This document shows positions 1 through 9,066 of a DNA stretch of 64,000 bases, piece by piece. Position numbers and translations under genes: made by a program. This DNA is from Sedimentitalea todarodis (lineage in GTDB: Bacteria > Pseudomonadota > Alphaproteobacteria > Rhodobacterales > Rhodobacteraceae): contig NZ_JASMWN010000012.1 in NCBI RefSeq assembly GCF_032595355.1, positions 94,663 to 158,662 of the forward strand, read 5' to 3'. The number at the start of each line of letters is the position of its first letter. Positions within the stretch are counted from its first letter, which is position 1. The notes beneath the pieces are model-generated. The model was given only the letters and a program-made list of their open reading frames with translations. It was not told the DNA's origin and did no database searches.

Positions 1-73
1 CCATAATCGACCGGCGGCTCTTTGCAGGCCCGAACAGCTGGAATTTCAGATACTGGCAGTCTGACAATCGACC

Positions 74-1582
74 TCAGGATGCGCTGTCCTGGTCCGTTTT
101 CCCGACCCGCCAACGGACTATCATTGCGACAAGCGGCGCGAGCCAGAGTAGAATTGTCACGATGCCTAGCGTTGCCGCGATCGGTCGCGAGAAAAAGCCA
201 AGCGGATCTCCGTCAGCCTTGATCATGGACGCCATGAAATTGTCCTCGACCATGTTGCCAAGGACAATGCCGAGGATCGCCGGAGCAACGGGAAATCCGT
301 TTTCCTCCATCAGGTAGGCGAGGATCCCAAGCACCAGCATGACCGTGATACCAAAAACCGTGTTGTTGATCGCAAACGCGCCGACCATGCAGAAGATCAG
401 GATGATCGGCATCAGGACCTGACGGGGTATTCGCAGGATGTATCGCGAGAGCTTGATCGCGCCAAAGCCCAGCGGGAGCAACGCAAGGTTTGCGATGAAG
501 AACGCGAGAAAGACGGAATAGATCAGTTCGGGCCGCTCAATGAAAACCATCGGCCCCGGGTTCATTCCCTTCATGTAGAGCACACCGATGACAATCGCCG
601 TGATCGAATCTCCGGGTATCCCAAAGACGATCGCAGGCACCCAGGCCCCTGCCAGGCTTGCATTGTTGGCCGCGCCCGCATCGACCAGACCCTCGGGGTG
701 TCCCGTTCCGAATTTTTCGCTTTCCCTGGAGCGTTTCTTGGAGATGGCATAGGATATCCATGCCGCGATATCCGCCCCGGCGCCCGGAAGGATACCGACA
801 ACCGCACCGATGGAAGACCCGCGCAGGATGTTGTACCTGTACTTGTTCAGGATCGGACCAAGCCCCCGGAAAACGCCGCCGCCTGAACTCTGCGGAACCT
901 TGGTCACGGTGCGGTTCGAGGCCACGTATCGCAGCACCTCGGAAATGGCGAACATGCCGATCATTGCCGGGATAAAGCTGACGCCACCCATCAATTCGAT
1001 ACTGCCAAACGTATAGCGGGGGTGTCCTGCGGTGCCGTCGATTCCGATCGTCGCGATGAACAGCCCGATGAACAGCGACACGAACCCCTTCAAGGTCGAG
1101 CCGGTCGAGATGATCACGGCGCAGGACAGACCGAGGCAGGCAAGCCAGAAATACTCATAGGACGAGAACTGGATTGCGAATTCGGCGAGCATGGGAGAAC
1201 TCAGGGACAGCACAATGCTGCCGGCAAGGCCGCCGATCACCGAAGTCACCAGCGCAATGCCAAGGGCGCGTTCTCCCAGCCCCTTCTTGGTCATCGCATA
1301 GGATTCATCACAATAGGCCGCCGACGCCGGGGTGCCCGGTATGCGCAGCAATGCACCGGGTATGTCGCCCGCGAAAATTGCGGTTGCCACCGTGGTGACG
1401 ATGGCGGCGATTGCAGGAACGGGGTCCATGAAGAACGTGAACGGGATCAAGAGCGCCGTTGCCATTGTGGCCGTCAGGCCGGGTATCGCGCCGACAAACA
1501 GGCCAAATACAGCCGCCAGCAGCATCACGCCAAGCGTCAGGGGATCGGCAATCAGTTCGACGGATTTCAATAGAGTATCCAT
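74..1582 (-). CDS. tctA: Tripartite tricarboxylate transporter, large permease subunit TctA
   Basis: Large membrane subunit of a TTT-type, ion-coupled secondary transporter that imports a carboxylate delivered by the periplasmic TctC protein. The 502-residue length is normal for TctA. Hydrophobic segments run throughout, and the two family glycine/proline motifs are present: GAIPGLTATMA near residue 31 and GILPGAGADIAAW near residue 262. The start lies 6 bases after the tctB stop, so the two genes are probably co-translated. The substrate cannot be read from sequence; family members carry citrate, tartrate, aromatic acids and others. The family is certain, the substrate open. Confidence 0.95.
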   Translation of the reverse strand: MDTLLKSVELIADPLTLGVMLLAAVFGLFVGAIPGLTATMATALLIPFTFFMDPVPAIAAIVTTVATAIFAGDIPGALLRIPGTPASAAYCDESYAMTKKGLGERALGIALVTSVIGGLAGSIVLSLSSPMLAEFAIQFSSYEYFWLACLGLSCAVIISTGSTLKGFVSLFIGLFIATIGIDGTAGHPRYTFGSIELMGGVSFIPAMIGMFAISEVLRYVASNRTVTKVPQSSGGGVFRGLGPILNKYRYNILRGSSIGAVVGILPGAGADIAAWISYAISKKRSRESEKFGTGHPEGLVDAGAANNASLAGAWVPAIVFGIPGDSITAIVIGVLYMKGMNPGPMVFIERPELIYSVFLAFFIANLALLPLGFGAIKLSRYILRIPRQVLMPIILIFCMVGAFAINNTVFGITVMLVLGILAYLMEENGFPVAPAILGIVLGNMVEDNFMASMIKADGDPLGFFSRPIAATLGIVTILLWLAPLVAMIVRWRVGKTDQDSAS

Positions 1583-1588
1583 TTCAGA

Positions 1589-2062
1589 TCACCACGCGAC
1601 GGGCAACAGGATGCCCCAGGGAAGTGGCACCAGAAGCACCTTGGCGAATACCGTGTGAATGATGAACGTGGTTGCAATGGCGACGATGAGGCTCGTGCGC
1701 CAGGACGAACCGAAACGGATCAGAAGTATGGTCAGGATGAGCAGGGACGACGGTATGAAGCCCAAACTGTCAGACAGCAGAATGTAGAAAACGATGCAGC
1801 CGAGCACCATCACGACATTCAGGACGTTGTCCCTGTCCTGTGCCCAGTCGCCGATCTGGATCAATGGCACGGTTGCCCGTTGGGCAATGCCCTGAAAGAT
1901 CAGGATGGTGCCGCAGACAATCAGCCCGATACCGATGAGGGTCGGGAACAGATCGGGACCATAGTTTTGGCCATGCAGACGGGGGAAGGTTGCCGCATAG
2001 GCGATTTCAGCCAGCGCGAACAGGATCAACAGGGTTCCGGGTATGGCATTGTTGAAACGCAT
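1589..2062 (-). CDS. tctB: Tripartite tricarboxylate transporter, small permease subunit TctB
   Basis: Small membrane subunit of the same TTT transporter, about 157 residues with four predicted membrane helices, as is usual for TctB. An in-frame ATG 15 bases upstream (2077) is possible. I prefer the start at 2062, which opens MRFNNAIPG and has a GGGA element about 7 bases upstream. The gene sits between tctC and tctA in the standard C-B-A order. TctB proteins are poorly conserved, so size, hydrophobicity and position carry the call more than motifs. Confidence 0.88.
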   Translation of the reverse strand: MRFNNAIPGTLLILFALAEIAYAATFPRLHGQNYGPDLFPTLIGIGLIVCGTILIFQGIAQRATVPLIQIGDWAQDRDNVLNVVMVLGCIVFYILLSDSLGFIPSSLLILTILLIRFGSSWRTSLIVAIATTFIIHTVFAKVLLVPLPWGILLPVAW

Positions 2063-2157
2063 GTCAGGTCCCATCATGTTGATGCATCAGACACAGGAAA
2101 AGGGGCCGCACCCAAACTGCTGCGGACCCCGTCAGATGCGGTTTCGGGAACGCCCAG

Positions 2158-3144
2158 CTATTTGGCCAGTCCAACGGCGTTCATAACAGTCCCTAGCGCG
2201 GCATCGCTTTCGGCCATCCAGGTCACGAACTCGTCACCCGGTTTCCATACCAGACCAAAGCCACGGCCATTCATGAATTCCTGAAATTCGGCGGAATTCC
2301 AGACGACCTCAAGTGCGGCGGACAGTGTGGCGGTCGCCTCGTCCGGCATGCCCTTTGGACCAGCAATCCCGCGCCATGCGGCCATTTTCCAGTCCGATCC
2401 GGTCGCTTCTTTCAGCGTCGGAACGTCCTCGAATGCGCCGAGGCGTTCTTCGCCCATCACGGCCAGGGATTTCACTTTACCCGCGTTGATCAGCGCTGCG
2501 GATTCGACAACTGAACTTGTGACGACGTCAACGCCGCCGGCGACCAGTTCCTGAAGGCCCGCCGCCGCTCCTTTGGAGGGGACCCATGGTGCCGCGTCGG
2601 CCCCGGCACCCGCATCGTTCAACATGCCTGCCAGCGCCAGATGCCAAATGCCACCCTGTCCGGTGCCAGACCCCTTGTATTTTCCGGGCTCGGCCTTGAC
2701 CGCCTCCAAAAAATCACCTGCGGTGTTCCATTCGCTGTCAGCGCGCACCTGAACACCCGCGGCGTCATAGTTGTAGAGCGCGATCGGTGTATAGTCCGCG
2801 CCAGTCAACTCGGTCAGCCCGGCCCAGTGCATCATGCCGATTTCGACGGTGACAACGCCAATCGTGTAACCGTCCGGATCTGCAGTCGCGATAGCGGAAT
2901 GTCCCACCACGCCGCTGCCACCCGTGCGGTTGACGACGTTGACAGGCTGGCCAAGTTCTTCCTGCAGCAGCCCCGCGATCATCCGCCCTGTCGCGTCCGT
3001 CCCGCCACCTGCGCCCCATGGCACAATCAATGTGATCGGGCGCTCGGGATACTCCGCATAGGCCGGCACGGTCGATGCAACCAGCCCCGCGCCCAGCAAC
3101 GATGCACTCAGTGCGATTGCTTTCATGCTATTCGCCTTGGTCAT
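2158..3144 (-). CDS. tctC: Tripartite tricarboxylate transporter substrate-binding protein TctC (Bug family)
   Basis: Periplasmic receptor of the TTT transporter, about 328 residues. The first 30 or so residues form a Sec signal peptide ending in VPAYA. The mature protein opens EYPERPITLIVPWGAGGGTD, the hallmark beginning of Bug proteins, whose loop contacts a ligand carboxylate. The frame is open further upstream, but the start at 3144 has a GGAGG element 7 bases before it and places the signal peptide at the N terminus. It is the first transporter gene of a probable SDR-tctCBA transcript. Confidence 0.94.
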   Translation of the reverse strand: MTKANSMKAIALSASLLGAGLVASTVPAYAEYPERPITLIVPWGAGGGTDATGRMIAGLLQEELGQPVNVVNRTGGSGVVGHSAIATADPDGYTIGVVTVEIGMMHWAGLTELTGADYTPIALYNYDAAGVQVRADSEWNTAGDFLEAVKAEPGKYKGSGTGQGGIWHLALAGMLNDAGAGADAAPWVPSKGAAAGLQELVAGGVDVVTSSVVESAALINAGKVKSLAVMGEERLGAFEDVPTLKEATGSDWKMAAWRGIAGPKGMPDEATATLSAALEVVWNSAEFQEFMNGRGFGLVWKPGDEFVTWMAESDAALGTVMNAVGLAK

Positions 3145-3255
3145 TAATATTCCTCCCAGATTGTCATTTGATTGCCGCGCATTTGGCGCGTTCTGCCTCC
3201 TCAACCAACCCCAATTGGGGCGGATAAAGGTCGTCGTTCTTTCGAGCTGCGGCAC

Positions 3256-4005
3256 CTACGAAAAGAGCATACCGCCGTTGATATCCACACAGGCACCGGT
3301 CATGAAGGCCGACTGGTCGGACGCGAGGAACGCGGTCAGGTTTGCGACATCCACTGGCAACCCTTCGCGTTTGAGCGGCGTCGCGTTTGCCACGACCTTG
3401 CGCACTTCGTCCTTGGTGAAGATGTTATGAAAGTCTGTATCGATCATGCCGGGACAAACGGAATTCACACGGATACCCGGTCCGAGTTCCTTGGCCATGC
3501 CACGGGTCATAGTCATCACGGCGCCTTTGGACGTTGCATATGCGACTGCGCCGGGGCCACCGCCATCGCGTCCGGCCTGTGACGCGTAGGTGACGATGCT
3601 GCTGCCGTCAGGCATGTGGGGCGTGGCGGCCTTTGCGAGATAGAACAGCGACGTGACATTCAGGTCCATCACCGCGTTCCAATGCGCAACGTCCATCTCG
3701 GCGAATGTCTTACGGGCAACCAGACCGCCTGTCACATGAACAAGCACGTCGATGGTTCCGCCATACTCTGACCGGGTCCTTTCGACGAGTTTCTCGACAT
3801 CCGCCTGATTGGTCATGTCCCCTTGCATGGCAAAGGCCTTGCCGCCCGCCGCAAGGATCTCTGCGACGGCGGACTCCGCACCCTCGCGGCTCGAATGATA
3901 ATTGATGGCGACATCTGCACCGTCTTCCGCCAGACGCAGCGCACAGGCCCGCCCGATATCGCGACCACCGCCGGTAACGATCGCCGTCTTTCCGTTCAAT
4001 CCCAT
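3256..4005 (-). CDS. Short-chain dehydrogenase/reductase (SDR)
   Basis: Classical NAD(P)(H)-dependent SDR of 249 residues. It shows the cofactor motif TGGGRDIGRA near the N terminus, the catalytic YATSK (Tyr-x3-Lys) with a Ser about 13 residues before the Tyr, and a usual C-terminal INGG segment. The reading frame continues upstream of 4005, but starting there gives the normal SDR N terminus (MGLNGKTAIVTGG) behind a GGGGGC element. It lies 111 bases upstream of tctC in the same direction, so it probably acts on the compound the transporter imports. The substrate is unknown; FabG-like and sugar or hydroxy-acid dehydrogenases share these features. Confidence 0.9.
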   Translation of the reverse strand: MGLNGKTAIVTGGGRDIGRACALRLAEDGADVAINYHSSREGAESAVAEILAAGGKAFAMQGDMTNQADVEKLVERTRSEYGGTIDVLVHVTGGLVARKTFAEMDVAHWNAVMDLNVTSLFYLAKAATPHMPDGSSIVTYASQAGRDGGGPGAVAYATSKGAVMTMTRGMAKELGPGIRVNSVCPGMIDTDFHNIFTKDEVRKVVANATPLKREGLPVDVANLTAFLASDQSAFMTGACVDINGGMLFS

Positions 4006-4402
4006 TAGAAGCCCCCAAAATGTACAAGTGTGCTGGCACCCATCAACTCGTCTCAAGTGCAAACTGGTATGGTAGTATCCCTCTTTTGTCAACGTTATTG
4101 TTTCTCGGGTTTGGACTCCATGCCCGGTACCATCGCTCATTTCTGATCGGCTCGCTGTCTAGACCGGTGGCTGGCTGAGACGGGGGCAGCATCGCCGAGC
4201 ATAATAGGACCCCAGCCCGATCCACCCGTTGCAGCGAGGTTGTCAGATAGACGCCACCGAACAGGATATGTGGAACCGTCGCGGTCACGACGACGATGCT
4301 CCGAAGTGAGTAGCAATCAACCAATACACGTTTTGGCGGCAAGCGTTTCAGGCGGCAGCATCTGACGGTTGATCCCGTCGCTCTTGTCAGGGTTCCGACG
4401 TC
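4006..4402. other. Intergenic region upstream of the SDR-tct genes
   Basis: About 400 bases without a gene I can support. It presumably holds the promoter of the SDR-tctCBA unit. Near 4066-4080 there is an imperfect dyad (GGTAT, 5 bases, TATCC) of the kind some GntR-type regulators bind, but no such regulator is in view and I give it little weight. An open frame of about 100 codons here has no recognisable domain. Confidence 0.4.
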
Positions 4403-6112
4403 TCAGTCAGCCTCTGTTGCGAGCCATTCCTGCATCTGCTCGGACATGACAAACTTCTGCGGCTTTCCGGTAATGGTCATGGGCAGTTCCCGTACCATCC
4501 GGATATGTTTGGGCACCTTGTAGTGGGCGATCTGCCCCTTGCAATAGTCCTGCAACTCTTGAACAGCCAGTCCGCTGTCGGGCTTTTCAATGATCCAGGC
4601 ACAGACGACTTCGCCAAGAGTCTCGTCCGGAACGCCAAAGACCTGTGCTTCGCTAACCTTTGGATGCCGGATCAGAAATTCCTCGATCTCGCGCGGAAAG
4701 ATATTCTCACCACCCCGAATGATCATGTCCTTGACCCGGCCCACAATCGAGCAGAAGCCAAGTTCGTCGAATACGCCGAGATCGCCTGTATGCATCCAGC
4801 CATCAACGATGCATTTGTCCGTGGCAACGTCATCGCCCCAGTATCCCGTCATCACGGAATACCCTTTGGTGCAGATTTCGCCCCGCGCACCGACGGGCAC
4901 GATGTCTCCGGCCTCGTCGACCAGTTTCACCTCAAGATGCGGGTGGATGCGCCCGACGGTTTCGCAGCGCTTGTCGACCGGATCGTCGGTAAAGCTCTGG
5001 AACGACACCGGCGACGTTTCGGTCATGCCGTAGCAGATCGTGACCTCCGACATGTTCATTTCGCTGCCGACCCTGTTCATCACCTCAATCGGACAGGGAG
5101 CGCCGGCCATGATCCCGGTCCGCAGGCAAGACAGGTCGCGCGGCCGGTTGTTGAGATCCTGAAGCATCGCCACGAACATGGTCGGCACCCCATAGAGCGC
5201 AGTGGCACGTTCACCTTCGATCGCGTCCAAAGTCTGTACCGGATCGAACGCTTCACCGGGGAAAACGATTCTGGCTCCCTTGCTGACCGCGCCAAGCACA
5301 CCCATGACCATTCCGAAACAGTGGTATAGCGGCACAGGGATCACCAGCGTGTCCGCATCCGTTATTGCGATGCGATCCGTGACGAACCGTGCGTTGTTGA
5401 CGATGTTGAAATGCGACAGGGTTGCGCCCTTGGGCAACCCGGTGGTGCCCGAGGTAAACTGAATGTTGATCGGATCCCGCGGCATCAGCGTCGCGTCGAT
5501 TGCATCGAACTGTGCGCGCTCTGCCGGGCCGCCCATGGCCGCAAGCGCATCAAATGACAGAATGCCTGGACCGGGATCGGGGCTCATCACGATCACATGG
5601 CGCAGATCGGGCAGGTTCGCGGCGTGCAACGCGCCGGGTTTGCCTGTCTCAAGTTCCGGCACCAGAGCGCGGATCATCTCGACATAATTGGAACTCTTGA
5701 AGACCGGTGCCGCTATCAATGCCTTGCAGCCGACCTTGTTGAGCGCGTGATCCAGTTCCGAGAGACGGTAGGCCGGGTTGATGTTAACCAGAATCGCGCC
5801 GATCCGCGCGGTGGCGAACTGTGTCAGAATCCATTCGATCCGGTTGGGCGACCAGATTCCGACCCGGTCACCTTTTTGCAGCCCGAGCGCAAGCAGACCC
5901 GCCGCGCATTCGTCGATCTGCTGGTCAAACTCCCGATAGGTCAGACGAATTCCGGCTTCGGAAAACACCAGCGCTTCGCGGTCGCCATATTGGGCGAGCG
6001 TTTCGCGGAGCAATTGCGGGATGGTGACGTCTTTCAGTGCCGGATGAAGCGCCCCGATGACATGAGACCTACCGCCCATTGGGGCCGACCGGTCAAGTTC
6101 CACTGTATTCAA
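4403..6112 (-). CDS. AMP-dependent acyl-CoA synthetase (medium/long-chain fatty acid type)
   Basis: Adenylate-forming ligase that activates a carboxylic acid to its CoA thioester using ATP. The 569 residues include the phosphate-binding loop FTSGTTGLPKG, the YGMTETSP motif, the GWMHTGDLG adenylate-binding motif, and a C-terminal domain with MIIRGGENIFPREIEE and the late catalytic lysine region ITGKPQKF. All elements of an active enzyme are present. It resembles FadD-type and cyclohexanecarboxylate-type ligases; the acid cannot be told from sequence. About 400 bases separate it from the SDR gene, so it may be transcribed alone. Confidence 0.93.
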   Translation of the reverse strand: MNTVELDRSAPMGGRSHVIGALHPALKDVTIPQLLRETLAQYGDREALVFSEAGIRLTYREFDQQIDECAAGLLALGLQKGDRVGIWSPNRIEWILTQFATARIGAILVNINPAYRLSELDHALNKVGCKALIAAPVFKSSNYVEMIRALVPELETGKPGALHAANLPDLRHVIVMSPDPGPGILSFDALAAMGGPAERAQFDAIDATLMPRDPINIQFTSGTTGLPKGATLSHFNIVNNARFVTDRIAITDADTLVIPVPLYHCFGMVMGVLGAVSKGARIVFPGEAFDPVQTLDAIEGERATALYGVPTMFVAMLQDLNNRPRDLSCLRTGIMAGAPCPIEVMNRVGSEMNMSEVTICYGMTETSPVSFQSFTDDPVDKRCETVGRIHPHLEVKLVDEAGDIVPVGARGEICTKGYSVMTGYWGDDVATDKCIVDGWMHTGDLGVFDELGFCSIVGRVKDMIIRGGENIFPREIEEFLIRHPKVSEAQVFGVPDETLGEVVCAWIIEKPDSGLAVQELQDYCKGQIAHYKVPKHIRMVRELPMTITGKPQKFVMSEQMQEWLATEAD

Positions 6113-6714
6113 GCGACTTCTCCTCGTGATGTGGGCGGGCCGGCACGACTACGAGCCTAAATCCAGTATGCTGCTCCCGCAATCATTCGATGACTCCGGC
6201 AGCAGATGACCATTCAGGAGTATGGGCAATCCGATGTCATCCACCAAGTCCAAAGCCGGATTGGAACGCAAACTCGGAGATCAATGTCCGCGTTCATAGC
6301 CTCGCATTCGGTTCCAGCCGAGACCTGAAGAACATCAGCCGCCGTTGTTGCAGTTGCCCTGCAAGGTTCGCTCCGTTCTCGCCAAAGTCTCGCTGTAACG
6401 ACCGACACGAACGGCCAACCTGTCTGGCCAGACAATCGATGGCAATGCCCGCATCATTGGCTTGCGTTCATTCCTGTCCTGTACATTCCGGAACAGATTT
6501 TCGTACTTCCGTGACCGCGCCGCTTCGAAAGCGCCTGTTTCGGAGCCAGAGATCATTCTAACGAAGCCGGACACGTGGCGGCGTGGGTCGCCCCGATCTT
6601 TCAGACCGAAGCAGGCGAGAAGTTCTGATCGCCCAGAAAAGAAGCTGGCGACCGTTGAACGGCTGGCTCAGGTCGGCCCACATGCTGTAGTGGAACCTCT
6701 CCCTACCACAACAC
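6113..6714. other. Long intergenic stretch, no gene recognised
   Basis: About 600 bases between the acyl-CoA ligase and the small LexA-box gene. Open frames on both strands (for example 6190-6561 plus) have odd composition, rich in Arg, Ser and Cys, with no domain I recognise. It may be a decayed gene or imported DNA. I see no tRNA, transposase or clear terminator in it. Confidence 0.4.
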
Positions 6715-6743
6715 TTGCTATTGTTCTCTTTTTGTTCTATCAT
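6715..6743 (+). promoter_or_regulatory. Sigma-70 promoter with embedded LexA (SOS) box
   Basis: TTGCTA (6715-6720) and TATCAT (6738-6743) are separated by exactly 17 bases. Inside the spacer lies GTTC-TCTTTTT-GTTC (6723-6737), the direct-repeat LexA operator known for Rhodobacter, Caulobacter and other alphaproteobacteria, here with the T-rich centre typical of strong sites. A repressor bound there would block the polymerase. The start codon it serves is at 6771, behind a GGAGG. Confidence 0.75.
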
Positions 6744-6770
6744 ATTGTTAACTGATCGGAGGTCCCATTC

Positions 6771-7106
6771 ATGCGAACGACTTCAATTGACCCGGCAACA
6801 CGCTCATTCAGCAGCAATGATTATCATGTGCTTCCGCCGACCGAGAAACAGATCCGCTTTGCCCAAAGCCTTGCGTCGCGGAACAGGGAAGTACTGCCCG
6901 CAGAACTGGCCTCCGACCGACGTCGTCTGTCCCGCTGGATCGAAGCGCATTACAAGCAACCCGACCGATCGCCTTTCTCCAGCTACCCATCATCCAAGCA
7001 AGTCGCCTTTGCCGAGCGGATCGCCCGAATCAAACGCCGCGATGTTCCGCGAGAGTGCTTTCGTGACAAGATGCTGATGTCGAAATGGATTGACAGCAAT
7101 CGCTAG
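6771..7106 (+). CDS. Small protein with two tandem P-x2-KQ-x2-FA...S-x-WI motifs
   Basis: A 111-residue soluble basic protein. It consists mainly of an ungapped internal repeat. Residues 23-60 and 73-110 share P-x2-K-Q-x2-F-A, then x-I/L-A, a P 20 residues after the first P, and S-x-W-I-(E/D) near the end, in register at a 50-residue period. I recognise the motif as resembling short segments found at the C termini of some alphaproteobacterial DNA topoisomerases, where they may bind DNA; this is recall, not a search. The start has GGAGG 11 bases upstream. The promoter carries a LexA-type box, so a role in DNA damage response is inferred. Function unproven. Confidence 0.75.
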   Translation: MRTTSIDPATRSFSSNDYHVLPPTEKQIRFAQSLASRNREVLPAELASDRRRLSRWIEAHYKQPDRSPFSSYPSSKQVAFAERIARIKRRDVPRECFRDKMLMSKWIDSNR

Positions 7107-7197
7107 CCAATCCTCTTTCACCCCGTCCCCGCGTCCGAAGCTGCGCATTCAACAAGCGTGAACGCGGCAACGGTCTGAAAATCGGGTCGACGGTTTG

Positions 7198-7230
7198 CAA
7201 GGCGGCGGGCGTACGGCCCGCGCGCCTTGT
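7198..7230 (-). terminator. GC-rich hairpin downstream of the DUF1127 gene
   Basis: Inverted repeat AAGGCGgCGGGC / GCCCGcgCGCCTT around a GTACG loop, 10 bases past the DUF1127 stop. It has no T-run on the minus strand, so it may slow or process the transcript rather than end it. Confidence 0.4.
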
Positions 7231-7239
7231 TGGAATCGA

Positions 7240-7455
7240 TCAGCGAGACTCTGTGGTCTGCTGCGTTGTGCCCGAGATCATGCCGCGAGCGTGTCCGATG
7301 TCGGCCAGGTCCCGTTCCGACATTGCGCCGGGTGTCTGGCTGGCAGAGTGCGCATCGCGCCGGCTGACGAACTGCGCAAGAATGGCGCGAAGAGACATCC
7401 CTATGACGCCAAACCGGCGCTCGTTGGGTGTTGGGGCAAGGGTGGCGTGGGTCAT
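7240..7455 (-). CDS. DUF1127 domain-containing small protein
   Basis: A 71-residue protein whose middle holds the DUF1127 signature: an Arg-rich amphipathic helix followed by MSERDLADIGHARGMI, matching the family pattern Leu-x-Asp-Ile-Gly-x-x-Arg. Some family members in alphaproteobacteria bind RNA or affect phosphate, carbon or stress responses, but most are uncharacterised. The tail after the motif is rich in Thr and Gln. It stands alone between two long intergenic stretches, and a hairpin follows its stop. Confidence is fair for the family and low for a role. Confidence 0.72.
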   Translation of the reverse strand: MTHATLAPTPNERRFGVIGMSLRAILAQFVSRRDAHSASQTPGAMSERDLADIGHARGMISGTTQQTTESR

Positions 7456-7775
7456 TTAAGCCTCTGCAGTCTGTTTGATGATGTCAGGTAGAAGCGGAGG
7501 ATTTCCAGGTTTCTCCGATATCCGGCATCTGGGTTTCTTTGCAGGAACAAGCAAGCGAATAGGTAAAGTGTTTACGCAAAGCCGCATTGCGCCAGTCGCA
7601 TGGCCCGAACAGCGTTTGGTTGGGAGGGTCGCCCAAACCGCAAGCCACCTGCCGCGGGCGCCCCGGAATCGCGAACCGATCTAGACTCCCGAAACGTTGG
7701 CCTGCCTATTGTATTCCCGGTGATCCACACCGCATGGCAAACCGGGTCTGGTTTTGCGCCAGATGGAGTTGAGCA
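7456..7775. other. Intergenic region, nothing recognised
   Basis: About 320 bases between the DUF1127 gene and the AI-2E family permease. Short open frames exist but none has a convincing ribosome site or a known domain. It presumably contains the promoter of the DUF1127 gene. Confidence 0.4.
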
Positions 7776-8885
7776 TCAGCTCGTTTCCTCGCCAGTGGCT
7801 GGATCGGATGCGTCGCTTCGTTCGGGTTCGGCAGTCACACTACTCTCGTGTTCCGCCTCATCAAACAGCCGCCAGACCGACAGAAACAGCGACGCAATGA
7901 CAGGGCCAAGGACCAGCCCGGTCAATCCGAACATGGCCAACCCTCCCAAGGTTGTTACCAGAACCATGTAACCCGGAACGCTGCTCGCGCGGCCTACGAC
8001 GATGGGACGTACGACATTGTCCGACATGCTGATCACACCTGCGCCAAAGGCCAGCAAGACCAGCCCGCCCTGGAAATTTCCGTTCAACATCATCATGAGG
8101 CCTGCGGGTCCCCAAATGAATGCCGCACCAAACGGGGGCACCACTGAAAACAGGCCCATCAAGGCCCCCCAGAACACCGGACTCGGAACGTCCAGAAACC
8201 AGAATATGGCGCCGCCCAGAATCGCCTGCACGATGCCGACCGACACCATCCCCTTGATCGTGGCCACCGCCATGTCCGAGAACGCGCCAAAGAACTTTAT
8301 CTTGCTGTGCTCTGACGCGGGGAAGCTGTCGTAGAATGATCGGTAAATCCGGTCACCGTTCTGAAGCAGGGCAAACAGCACGTAGAGCGCAAGAAAGACG
8401 TTGAACAGAAAGGCCGATGCACTTTGGCCGATCACGGCGATATTTGAAACGGCAAATTGCCCGGCCGACACGAACCCCTGACCGACCATCGATTTGATCA
8501 GCCCGATGTCGAGTCCAAGCTGCGACAGAAAATCCGCCACCTTGGGGAAACGGGTCGGCAGTGTTTCGAGGACCTCCGCTGGCTTGAACGCGCCCGATTG
8601 GATCTGGGCGACGACCGCAGCGGCCCCGTCGGCGATGAGTCCCGCAATCAGGAAGGCTGGAAACAGGATGAAAATCACGATCAGAACGATGATCAGACCC
8701 GAAGAAACCGCAGTCCAGCCCAGCATCCGGTCAATAAGCCGTTGCCGCAAGGGCCAGAACAGGATCGCCAGAACGATCGCCCAGAATATAGCCGCCCAGA
8801 ATGGCGAAAGCACGACCAGCATTCCGACCGTTGCCAGAATGACGATACTGTTCCCGAATACGGTGCGGCGCGTTCGGTCGGGCAT
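7776..8885 (-). CDS. AI-2E family transporter (YdiK/PerM-like membrane protein)
   Basis: Polytopic inner-membrane protein of 369 residues with an N-terminal pair of helices, a large loop and a C-terminal block of helices, as in the AI-2E transporter family. Family hallmarks include the segment FSVVPPFGAAFIWGPAG and a late conserved region around DNVVRPIVVG. Known members export autoinducer-2 (TqsA) or act as Na+/H+ antiporters; which applies is unknown. The start at 8885 has AAGGA about 8 bases upstream; an in-frame start at 8906 lacks one. It ends in a hydrophilic acidic tail. No clear operon partner. Confidence 0.85.
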   Translation of the reverse strand: MPDRTRRTVFGNSIVILATVGMLVVLSPFWAAIFWAIVLAILFWPLRQRLIDRMLGWTAVSSGLIIVLIVIFILFPAFLIAGLIADGAAAVVAQIQSGAFKPAEVLETLPTRFPKVADFLSQLGLDIGLIKSMVGQGFVSAGQFAVSNIAVIGQSASAFLFNVFLALYVLFALLQNGDRIYRSFYDSFPASEHSKIKFFGAFSDMAVATIKGMVSVGIVQAILGGAIFWFLDVPSPVFWGALMGLFSVVPPFGAAFIWGPAGLMMMLNGNFQGGLVLLAFGAGVISMSDNVVRPIVVGRASSVPGYMVLVTTLGGLAMFGLTGLVLGPVIASLFLSVWRLFDEAEHESSVTAEPERSDASDPATGEETS

Positions 8886-9066
8886 GAGCGATCCTTGTTC
8901 CAGCAAACGGACTGTATCGGCGTCAAAGCAGTGGGACCCGATCCGGTCAGCAGGTCAAGAGTGGTTGCAACGATGATCCGTACAGGAGCATCCGAAACGT
9001 CGATTCAAACTCTGCGCAGGTCGGAAAATCCCGGTCTTACGCGCTACAATGCCATCGGCTTCCGGG

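Noticed and set aside
4043..4342. 99-codon minus-strand open frame between the SDR and acyl-CoA ligase genes
   Set aside because: No domain, no ribosome site, and it would occupy the expected promoter region.
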